NCBI GenBank assembly: GCA_037142435.1
Contig: JBAXAO010000004.1
Span: 1-57,205, forward strand
Direction of reading: 5' to 3'
DNA: 57,205 bases
DNA from: CAIMZW01 sp037142435
GTDB lineage: Bacteria; Actinomycetota; Actinomycetes; Nanopelagicales; Nanopelagicaceae
The translations under genes and the position numbers were made by a program. This document shows, in pieces, positions 49,971 through 57,205 of this stretch; positions within the stretch are counted from its first letter, which is position 1, and each line of letters opens with the position of its first letter. A model generated the notes under the pieces. The model did not search any database. It saw only the letters and a list, made by a program, of their open reading frames with translations, and was not told the DNA's origin.

Positions 49971-52007
49971 TTACTTACTTTTCTTGGCTTTTTGATTGAT
50001 CTTCAAGAGTGGAAGTACGGAAATGCGTTCAACAATTTGGGCGTGAATGGATTCTTTACTCTGCGTCGCATCGACAACGAAATATCGTTCTGGATCCACA
50101 TTGGCCAAGTTAAGAAATTCTTGTCGGACTCGCTCGTGGAATGCCAGTGGTTCGCTTTCGATACGGTCAGTGGACTGAAGGCGAGAAAGGCCGATTTCAG
50201 CGGGTAGATCCATAATGACAGTTATGACGGGAGTCAGGGTTTCTGTCGCCCACCGTGAAATGCGAGCAACCTCAGCTGGTTGTAGAACTCGGCCTGCGCC
50301 TTGATAAGCAATGGAAGAATCGAGGTACCTATCGGTTATTACCACCTCGCCCCTGTCCAGAGCTGGTTTAATAACAGAAAAAACATGATTAGCGCGGTCA
50401 GCAGCATAGATAAGAGCTTCGGCTCGGGGAGAAATCACACCGGTTTCATTATCGAGGACAATCTTGCGAAGTTTCACGCCGATTGGCGTTCCGCCAGGTT
50501 CGCGAGTGAGTACAACTCTTTCGCCGATTGACTCTAAATATGATTTCAACAACTCTGTTTGAGTAGATTTTCCCGAACCTTCTCCGCCTTCGAAAGAGAT
50601 GAAAATTCCGGTCTTGATTGCGCCGGTAATTCCACCGAGTTCACCTCGGAATGCAGCCATGACATCGGACCACAAGGAAATAGTTGGACGGTCACGCATC
50701 TGGCGATAAGAAAAAATTCCGACGAGGGTTCCGATAATTCCAGCGAAGAACATAGTAAAAGCAGCACCGTTGTACTCCAGCCTGGTGCCATTGACATTGA
50801 AACTGTGTTTTCCGATGGCGGCGGCTATGACTGGGGCGATGGCCAAGACAAGCACCAGAGAAATCCGAATAAGAGATTGAACGAAAGCAAAGGTGCGTCC
50901 GCGGACTTCATCCTCAACTTCAAGTCCCAGCATCGTAAAACCAGTAACCCACGAGACTCCGGCAAAGGCACCAAGTAACACGGTTACTCCAATGGCGAGA
51001 ACCAGGTTGGAAATAAGAGCCAATAACACTAGAAATATTGAAGAAATGGTCAAAGCGGCGCCAAAAAGCCGGCGCCGAGAAAATTGATTAAAGATCTTAG
51101 GTCCCAGCGAAATGCCGAGCGCAAGACCGGTGAAAACGGATCCGAAAAGAATTCCGTAGGCGGCATCTCCTGCTTGCAGATCACCCACGAAGGTACGGGC
51201 TAAACCAATGACCGCACCGGCGGCAAAAAAGGCACCCAGCATTCCGAAAATGAGTCCACGAATAATTTTGTTGTCGTTGACGAACTTGAAACCTTGAATC
51301 AGAGCCTTACCAATATTTTCGTTAGCAGCGCCTTTGGTGGCTGGGCCCTTCGGAATTTCCTTGAGTTGGTAGACGATATAAGCGGTGTAAAGGAATGAGA
51401 TCGCATCGATATACAAAGCCATATCGGCGGAGGAGGCAAAGCGAGGCGAAAGCCATTCTGTTAATGGCTTTGACACCAAAGCAAGCAAGGAGAAGAGAAG
51501 TGCAGCAAGCGGAGCCGTGCCGTAAGAAGCTAGCAAAGTGACTTGGTTGGCACTTTCCAATTTATTTTTCGGTACTAAATTCGGAACAGAGGCTTCTTTG
51601 GCCGGTGACCAGAAGAGCGTTACTGATTCGACGAGGACGGTAGCCGTATATAGCCAAAAATAATTGCCCACCAGTGGAATCGATAGGTATAGGGCAAAGC
51701 GCAATATGTCGCAGACAATCATGAGGCGGCGGCGGTCAAACCGGTCCGCTATAACACCGGCGAGCGGTCCCAAAATGACTGCGGGAAGGAGCCGAACAAT
51801 AAAGACACCAGCAATAGCGAAGTTAGCTTTGGTGTAGTTGCCGCCCGAAAGTTCTTGAGCGAGAGCAGTTGTAGCTAAAAGGCCAAGCCAATCTCCGAAT
51901 GAGGAGAAAGCCATTGAATTCCAGAGTTTGCGGAAGGCCGGGATCGCCAAAACGCTACGGCTCTCCGATTGCGCTGGGGCGCTGGGATAGGGCAGCGATT
52001 GCGACAT
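49971..52007 (-). CDS. tmk: Fused MFS transporter - thymidylate kinase
   Basis: 678 residues, two proteins in one. Residues about 20-440 are a 12-span MFS domain (FRKLWNSMAFSSFGDWLGLL, AGVIADRFDRRRLMIV motif A). Residues 467-678 are dTMP kinase: P-loop FEGGEGSGKSTQ, REPGGTPIG, DRANHV, and DRYLDSSIAYQGAG (DRY/H and lid). dTMP + ATP gives dTDP. The fusion is known in several actinobacteria, the MFS half having unknown role. ATG 52007 has TAGGCT 6 nt upstream, overlapping the topA stop, so besides topA read-through it can be transcribed alone. Confidence 0.93.
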   Translation of the reverse strand: MSQSLPYPSAPAQSESRSVLAIPAFRKLWNSMAFSSFGDWLGLLATTALAQELSGGNYTKANFAIAGVFIVRLLPAVILGPLAGVIADRFDRRRLMIVCDILRFALYLSIPLVGNYFWLYTATVLVESVTLFWSPAKEASVPNLVPKNKLESANQVTLLASYGTAPLAALLFSLLALVSKPLTEWLSPRFASSADMALYIDAISFLYTAYIVYQLKEIPKGPATKGAANENIGKALIQGFKFVNDNKIIRGLIFGMLGAFFAAGAVIGLARTFVGDLQAGDAAYGILFGSVFTGLALGISLGPKIFNQFSRRRLFGAALTISSIFLVLLALISNLVLAIGVTVLLGAFAGVSWVTGFTMLGLEVEDEVRGRTFAFVQSLIRISLVLVLAIAPVIAAAIGKHSFNVNGTRLEYNGAAFTMFFAGIIGTLVGIFSYRQMRDRPTISLWSDVMAAFRGELGGITGAIKTGIFISFEGGEGSGKSTQTELLKSYLESIGERVVLTREPGGTPIGVKLRKIVLDNETGVISPRAEALIYAADRANHVFSVIKPALDRGEVVITDRYLDSSIAYQGAGRVLQPAEVARISRWATETLTPVITVIMDLPAEIGLSRLQSTDRIESEPLAFHERVRQEFLNLANVDPERYFVVDATQSKESIHAQIVERISVLPLLKINQKAKKSK

Positions 52008-52013
52008 AGATTA

Positions 52014-52019
52014 AGCCTA
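52014..52019 (-). promoter_or_regulatory. -10 element of MFS-tmk overlapping the topA stop
   Basis: TAGGCT, of which the first three bases are the topA stop codon, spacer TAATCT (6 nt), ATG at 52007. Confidence 0.45.
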
Positions 52020-54779
52020 GACGGCTACCGGCTTACCTTTACCGGTGGCAGCCTTCTTCTTGACCTTCGGTGCGCCTGTGGCTTTCACGGTGTTCTTGGT
52101 CAGGGTCGGAGCGCTCTTTTTGCTTGTGCTCTTCTTTGTCGAACTCTTTTTCGCGGTCGCCTTTTTTGCGGCAGGTGCCTTTTTTGCGGCTTTTTTACTA
52201 GTTTTCTTGGATCTTGATGCGCCACCATTTTCAGCTTCCCAAGCGCGACGTCCTGCGAGAAGTTCTAGCCCGCGTTCAAGCGTTAAGAATTCGACGGTAT
52301 CGCCACGACGTAACGTCGCATTGGTTTCACCGTCGGTTACATAAATTCCAAACCGACCATCTTTAACCAAGACTGGCTTCTCGCTTGCTGGATCAATACC
52401 CAAATCTTTCAATGGTGGTTTAGCAACTCCGCGGCGACGAACTTTAGGTTCGCGATAAATTGCTAGCGCATCCTCAAAAGTAATCGAAAAAAGTTGATCT
52501 TCAGAAGTTAATGTGCGCGAATCTGCGCCGTTCTTTAAATACGGACCATAGCGACCGTTTTGGACGGTGATTGGCTCACCTTGGTACTCGCCTAATGTGC
52601 GCGGAAGTGAAAGCAACAACAGAGCATCATCAATGTTGATGGTGTCCAGAGTCATCGTTGAGAGGAGCGAAGCGGTCTTGGCCTTTTCACTCTTCTTGGC
52701 ACCCTCTGGCAGAGCTTCGGTCACATATGGACCAAAGCGGCCGGACTTAGCCGTTACCGGAAGATTTGTTTGCGGATCAATGCCGAGTTCGCGTTCACCA
52801 GAAGGTTGTGCGAGAAGTTCAATTGCGACCGGCAGAGTGAGTTCATCCGGAGCGAGAGATTCAGGAATATTGGCAAACTTTCGGGCATCGCCTTCGCCTT
52901 GTTGCAGATAAGCACCGTATCTTCCAACGCGAATTTCAATTCCCTGGCCCATCTTCATGGTGTTGATCTCTTGAGCATCAATCGCACCTAAATCGGCGGC
53001 GAGATCTTGTAAGCCCGGAATCCCATCATGACCAAAGAAGAATCGAGTAAGCCAAGCAACGCGGTCCTCTTCACCATTTGCAATGCGATCGAGGTCTTCT
53101 TCCATGGAAGCGGTAAATTCATAATCGATCAGGCGCGAGAAATGTTGCTCAAGCAATCCAGTAACTGAAAATGCCAAAAAAGTGGGAACCAGTGCGCGAC
53201 CACGCTTTGCCACGTAGCCGCGATCTTGAATGGTGGAGATAATCGATGCGAATGTTGAAGGACGGCCAATGCCGAGTTCCTCAAGTTTCTTCACCAACGT
53301 TGGCTCGGTGTATCGGGCAGGTGGCTTGGTCTCGTGCCCCTCGCAGGTATATTCCGCTACTTTCATGGCATCGCCAACGGACATCGCCGGTAGACGTTTG
53401 GATTCATCGGCATCATCAGATTTCTCATCCGAGATCTCTTCATAAGCAGCCAAGAAGCCGGGGAAAGTTACAACAGAGCCATTGGCACGAAATATCGCCG
53501 CTTCGCCCTTGGATGTATCTACATCAAAGTCAACGCGCATCTGTAATTTCTTAGCATCGGACATTTGAGATGCGATCGTGCGCTTCCAGATCAAGTCATA
53601 CAGTGCAAACTCATCGCGGGAAATTTCGTGCGCAAGCTCACCTGGAGTTTTAAAGGTATCTCCGGCAGGTCTGATTGCTTCGTGAGCTTCTTGGGCGTTT
53701 TTAGTCTTGCCCTCATAAACACGTGGAGTAGCTGGAACATAATCTGCACCGTAGAGAGCTTTTGCAGAAGCGCGGGCTGCCCCAATCGCCGCTTGTGACA
53801 AAGTCACAGAGTCGGTACGCATGTAGGTTATGTAACCGTTTTCATACAAACGTTGAGCAACTCGCATCGTTAATTGAGCTCCCCACCCCAATCGCGATCC
53901 GGCATCTTGTTGCATCGTTGATGTAGTAAATGGCGCTTTCGGTCGCTCGGTCCGTGGAGATTCTTCTGTGCTCTTGACCGTCAAGGATTTACCCGCAAGA
54001 GAGGCAACTAATCCACGAGCTGCGGTTTCGTCTAGTAAGAGAATATTTTCGAGCGACTTCTCTTTAATACTGCCGTTGGAATCAAAGTCGTTGGTAGCGG
54101 CTACGCGCTTTCCATCAAGTGATAACAGGCGAGCACGGAAACCTGCAGTGCAATCTGCGCTGAGGTCCCACCACTTGGATGAAATGAAGGCCATACGTTC
54201 GCGTTCGCGTTCAACAATCAGTCTGGTTGCAACAGATTGCACCCGCCCAGCAGAAATTCGTGGCATGACTTTCTTCCAGAGAACTGGAGAGAGACGATAG
54301 CCATAGAGACGGTCCAGAACGCGACGTGTCTCTTGCGCATCCACCATGCGGTAATCCAGGTCACGAGTTTCGTCGGCGGCTTTCTGAATTGCCTCTTTAG
54401 TAATTTCGTGGAAGACCATCCGGCGAACGGGAATCTTGGGACGTAGAACTTCGATCAGGTGCCAGGCGATTGCTTCGCCCTCGCGGTCCTCGTCTGTAGC
54501 CAGAATGAGTTCGTCGGCGCTCTTCATGAGCTCCTTGAGTTCGGCTACTTTCGCCCTTTTATCGGGATTTATGACGTAAAGCGGGGCAAAATCTTCTTCA
54601 ATATTGACGCCCTCTTTAGCCCAGGCGATCTTCTTGTACTCCTTGGGAATATCAGCCGCCCGCATCGGTAGATCACGAATATGACCTACCGAGGCTTCGA
54701 CGACATAGTCATCCCCGAGAAAGCTGCCAATCTTGCGCGCTTTCGCAGGTGATTCAACGATGACTAATTTAGTACCCAA
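52017..54779 (-). CDS. topA: DNA topoisomerase I
   Basis: 920 residues, type IA. Toprim domain: Glu9 in VIVESPAKA and the Mg site DEDRE (Asp96, Asp98, Glu100). Active-site Tyr319 in GYITYMRTDS. Four or five C-terminal Topo_C_rpt repeats (from about 590, the NGRYGPYL and SGRFGPYV forms) replace the zinc fingers of E. coli. A Lys/Ala-rich tail (about 870-920, KKSTSKKS) is typical of actinobacteria and aids processivity. TTG start at 54779, supported by AGAAGG 6 nt upstream. Confidence 0.97.
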   Translation of the reverse strand: MGTKLVIVESPAKARKIGSFLGDDYVVEASVGHIRDLPMRAADIPKEYKKIAWAKEGVNIEEDFAPLYVINPDKRAKVAELKELMKSADELILATDEDREGEAIAWHLIEVLRPKIPVRRMVFHEITKEAIQKAADETRDLDYRMVDAQETRRVLDRLYGYRLSPVLWKKVMPRISAGRVQSVATRLIVERERERMAFISSKWWDLSADCTAGFRARLLSLDGKRVAATNDFDSNGSIKEKSLENILLLDETAARGLVASLAGKSLTVKSTEESPRTERPKAPFTTSTMQQDAGSRLGWGAQLTMRVAQRLYENGYITYMRTDSVTLSQAAIGAARASAKALYGADYVPATPRVYEGKTKNAQEAHEAIRPAGDTFKTPGELAHEISRDEFALYDLIWKRTIASQMSDAKKLQMRVDFDVDTSKGEAAIFRANGSVVTFPGFLAAYEEISDEKSDDADESKRLPAMSVGDAMKVAEYTCEGHETKPPARYTEPTLVKKLEELGIGRPSTFASIISTIQDRGYVAKRGRALVPTFLAFSVTGLLEQHFSRLIDYEFTASMEEDLDRIANGEEDRVAWLTRFFFGHDGIPGLQDLAADLGAIDAQEINTMKMGQGIEIRVGRYGAYLQQGEGDARKFANIPESLAPDELTLPVAIELLAQPSGERELGIDPQTNLPVTAKSGRFGPYVTEALPEGAKKSEKAKTASLLSTMTLDTINIDDALLLLSLPRTLGEYQGEPITVQNGRYGPYLKNGADSRTLTSEDQLFSITFEDALAIYREPKVRRRGVAKPPLKDLGIDPASEKPVLVKDGRFGIYVTDGETNATLRRGDTVEFLTLERGLELLAGRRAWEAENGGASRSKKTSKKAAKKAPAAKKATAKKSSTKKSTSKKSAPTLTKNTVKATGAPKVKKKAATGKGKPVAV

Positions 54780-54814
54780 TATCTACCTTCTTATTATTCG
54801 ATTGATACTTCGAT

Positions 54815-57067
54815 TTAGACGATCGTTGTTGCACCGCGACGGCTACGAATAACCGCACCAACGATGACAACGACCGCGACCAAAGCAATGAGCTTGCTGT
54901 AGGTCTGGTGACCATTGAGAGCAAAGCTAACAATGGCTGGAGTAATCAAGAGACCGACCAAGTTCATAACTTTGATCAGTGGGTTAATGGCAGGACCTGC
55001 GGTGTCCTTGAATGGATCTCCGACCGTATCGCCAATGATGGTGGCAGCGTGATCGTCAGATCCCTTACCGCCATGATGGCCGTCTTCGATCATCTTCTTG
55101 GCGTTATCCCAAGCACCACCAGAGTTGGCAAGGAAGACTGCCATCAAAGTTCCGGTACCGATAGCACCAGCAAGGTATGCACCTAGCGCGCCAACGCCGA
55201 GGCCGAAGCCAACAGCGATTGGGGCCATGACGGCAAGAAGTCCTGGAGTTGTGAGTTCGCGCAGCGAATCACGAGTACAAATATCAACTACGCGGCCGTA
55301 CTCAGGAAGTTCGGTGCCAAGCATGATTCCTGGGTGAGTGTGGAACTGGTTGCGAACTTCCACAACTACAGCGCCAGCAGCACGAGAAACTGCGTTGATT
55401 GCCAAACCAGAGAACATAAATACAACTGCGGCACCAATAATCAAACCAACCAAGTTACGAGGGTTGGCGACATCAAGTACACCGTTGAATTGAATGTCGG
55501 TAACGACTTTGCCAGCTTCCTTAACGGCATTCTTAATCGCATCAGTAAATGCACCGAAGAGAGCAGTTGCAGCAAGAACGGCGGTAGCAATCGCAATACC
55601 TTTTGTGATTGCTTTAGTTGTGTTTCCAACAGCATCGAGCTGAGTCAGGATCTTTGCACCCTCACCTTTAACATCGCCAGACATTTCAGCAATGCCTTGA
55701 GCGTTGTCAGAGATAGGTCCGAAGGTATCCATGGCAACGATGACTCCGACGGTGGTCAGGAGGCCGGTACCAGCAAGGGATACTGCGAAGAGTGAAAGCA
55801 CGATCGAGCCATGTCCCAAGAGAAAGGCGCCAAATACGCCTGCAGCAATGAGAAGAGCCGAGTAAACAGCGGATTCAAATCCAACAGAAATACCAGCCAA
55901 AATTACGGTCGCAGCACCGGTCTTAGAGGATGCCGCAACGTCATTAACTGGACGGCGACCAACTTCGGTAAAGAATCCAGTAAGTACCTGGATTGCAGCT
56001 GCAAGAACGATTCCGATAAGTACGGCACCGAATGCCAAAGTGCGAGGGTTGACACCAACGCCTGCAGCTTCAGAGGTAAGTCCGGCCATTTGCTTGAGTG
56101 AAGATGGCAAGTAAGTAAAGGTTGCGAAACCAACAAGAACTGCCGAGATGATTGCCGACAAGAAGAATGAGCGGTTGATCGCAGTCATCGCGCTCTTATC
56201 AGTTGGACGCAAGCGAGTGATGAAGATACCGACGATGGCGGTGATAATTCCAATTGCAGGAACGATCAATGGATAAATAAGACCGGCATCACCGAATCCA
56301 GCTTTACCAAGAATGAGAGCGGCTACCAAGGTAACTGCGTAAGACTCAAAGAGATCGGCTGCCATTCCAGCACAGTCACCAACGTTGTCGCCAACGTTGT
56401 CTGCGATTGTCGCAGCGTTACGTGGGTCATCTTCAGGAATACCTTGTTCAACTTTTCCAACGAGGTCAGCTCCGACGTCGGCTGCCTTTGTAAAGATGCC
56501 ACCGCCAACACGCATAAACATCGCAAGCATTGCAGCACCAAAACCAAAACCTTCAAGTACTGATGGGGCATTCTCGTGATAGATGATGACAACGAGTGAT
56601 GCTCCAAGAAGTCCAAGACCCACTGTGGTCATACCAACAACACCGCCGGTACGGAAAGCAATTCGAACTGCTTTGGCGGCAGAATTCTGACGTGCGGCTT
56701 CAGCTACGCGAACGTTGGCACGAACTGCCAACCACATGCCGTTGTAACCCACGCCAGCGGAGAAAAGCGCTCCGAGCAAGAAGAAGATAGATCGGCCAAT
56801 TCGAATATCTCCGGTACCAGGAAGTGCAAAGAGCAGAACGAAAACGATCACTACAAAATAGGAGAGCGTCTTAAATTGACGATTGAGATAAGCAGCGGCG
56901 CCTTCTTGAACGGCGGCGGCGATGGACTTCATGCTGTCGGTGCCTTCGTCGGCGGCAAGAACTTGCGCGCGCAGGGCGTAGGCGATGGCCAGCGCCACCA
57001 AGGAAATCCCTAAAACCACGTAGACATAGACCAGGTTTGACCCCGTCACTTGAACCAGATTTGTCAC
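54815..57067 (-). CDS. hppA: K+-independent H+-translocating pyrophosphatase
   Basis: 750-residue membrane pyrophosphatase with about 16 spans. Substrate site DVGADLVGKVEQGIPEDDPRN (197-217) and the second acidic block NVGDNVGDCAGMAADLFESY. Lys485 in GNTTKA marks the K+-independent, proton-pumping class (K+-dependent enzymes have Ala there). Couples PPi hydrolysis to proton export at the cytoplasmic membrane. GTG start at 57067 with GGAG 8 nt upstream. Same strand as topA, 35 nt before it. Confidence 0.95.
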   Translation of the reverse strand: MTNLVQVTGSNLVYVYVVLGISLVALAIAYALRAQVLAADEGTDSMKSIAAAVQEGAAAYLNRQFKTLSYFVVIVFVLLFALPGTGDIRIGRSIFFLLGALFSAGVGYNGMWLAVRANVRVAEAARQNSAAKAVRIAFRTGGVVGMTTVGLGLLGASLVVIIYHENAPSVLEGFGFGAAMLAMFMRVGGGIFTKAADVGADLVGKVEQGIPEDDPRNAATIADNVGDNVGDCAGMAADLFESYAVTLVAALILGKAGFGDAGLIYPLIVPAIGIITAIVGIFITRLRPTDKSAMTAINRSFFLSAIISAVLVGFATFTYLPSSLKQMAGLTSEAAGVGVNPRTLAFGAVLIGIVLAAAIQVLTGFFTEVGRRPVNDVAASSKTGAATVILAGISVGFESAVYSALLIAAGVFGAFLLGHGSIVLSLFAVSLAGTGLLTTVGVIVAMDTFGPISDNAQGIAEMSGDVKGEGAKILTQLDAVGNTTKAITKGIAIATAVLAATALFGAFTDAIKNAVKEAGKVVTDIQFNGVLDVANPRNLVGLIIGAAVVFMFSGLAINAVSRAAGAVVVEVRNQFHTHPGIMLGTELPEYGRVVDICTRDSLRELTTPGLLAVMAPIAVGFGLGVGALGAYLAGAIGTGTLMAVFLANSGGAWDNAKKMIEDGHHGGKGSDDHAATIIGDTVGDPFKDTAGPAINPLIKVMNLVGLLITPAIVSFALNGHQTYSKLIALVAVVVIVGAVIRSRRGATTIV

Positions 57068-57081
57068 TTAAAACTCCATTC

Positions 57082-57097
57082 TTGCCTCGATGCAAGG
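57082..57097 (-). other. Hairpin in the hppA leader
   Basis: CTTGC-ATCGAG-GCAAG on the minus strand, ending 14 nt before the hppA GTG and just ahead of its Shine-Dalgarno. The remaining bases to the window end (57098-57205) are an AT-rich stretch followed by GGGTGGGGGG; I see no recognisable riboswitch. No clear -10/-35 could be fixed. Confidence 0.35.
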
Positions 57098-57205
57098 ATG
57101 CGCAGCCGGAGATGGCTAGCGGCACATAACGGCGAAAGGTTACACATACCCCCCACCCATATTCCAAATAAATCTAAATAAATAGGTATAAAGGGAAAAT
57201 CACAC

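Noticed and set aside
57068..57205. Riboswitch in the hppA leader
   Set aside because: Two small hairpins only; no recognisable aptamer core.

Overview
The window is 57.2 kb of dense, ordinary-looking bacterial chromosome at roughly 48-50 % G+C by eye. It looks like a planktonic freshwater actinobacterium of the Nanopelagicales/acI type. Support for this: a heliorhodopsin very close to the founding actinobacterial member; an MFS-thymidylate kinase fusion in the actinobacterial topA-tmk-holB-hydrolase-tRNA block; the MurT/GatD pair; a tRNA-adenosine-deaminase-associated protein; YcnI/CopC/SCO copper proteins; and many leaderless start codons. The lineage is an inference from gene content, not a measurement. 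I see no insertion sequence, prophage, CRISPR array or integron, and no gene-free stretch longer than 300 bases.

Layout. 1-2515 (minus): a copper-handling operon made of a 4-TM membrane protein, a 40-residue Met/His microprotein, YcnI, CopC, an SCO1/SenC lipoprotein and the start of one more frame at the window edge. 2653-3414 (plus): heliorhodopsin, divergent from that operon. 3426-6459 (minus): a secreted M23-like protein and a succinate-semialdehyde-type dehydrogenase. 6509-8947: a KimA-like APC permease fused to a C-terminal OB-fold. 9056-10099 (minus): tRNA-Ser(CGA), tadA and its partner. 10212-12850: upp, malic enzyme, DedA. 12826-15559 (minus): a DUF606-type exporter and an ABC-F ATPase. 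15597-18141: kynureninase, tryptophan 2,3-dioxygenase and a DinB-like protein, then a nitroreductase on minus.

18914-25264 is a glucoside utilisation island: binding protein, two permeases, a GH1 beta-glucosidase and, convergently, a GH13 alpha-glucosidase, with no ATPase gene. 25303-36773 is a mixed block: an HtrA protease, a GNAT, three MFS transporters, an amidase, an aldo/keto reductase, an S51 peptidase, an LCP protein, a second DUF606 protein and small envelope proteins. 36870-41569 holds a TetR regulator and a probable heme-acquisition locus: two secreted neocarzinostatin-like proteins divergent from hmuTUV. 41566-57067 is almost entirely minus-strand housekeeping: a DEAD-box helicase with a very long basic repeat tail, LysE, gatD-murT, tRNA-Thr(CGT), a VOC protein, a TAP-type hydrolase, holB, MFS-tmk, topA and hppA.

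How the genes work together. The copper operon would move Cu across and outside the membrane to cytochrome oxidase. The sugar genes import glucosides and hydrolyse them in the cytosol. Tryptophan dioxygenase plus kynureninase degrade tryptophan toward anthranilate, but no formamidase gene lies here. The hmuTUV locus would take up heme. A recurrent signal is a TANNNT-like hexamer 6-7 nt before the start codon at about 15 genes, which implies leaderless mRNAs and settles several start choices. The most unusual points are heliorhodopsin back to back with the copper operon, the coupled Met/His microprotein, and the permease-OB-fold fusion.
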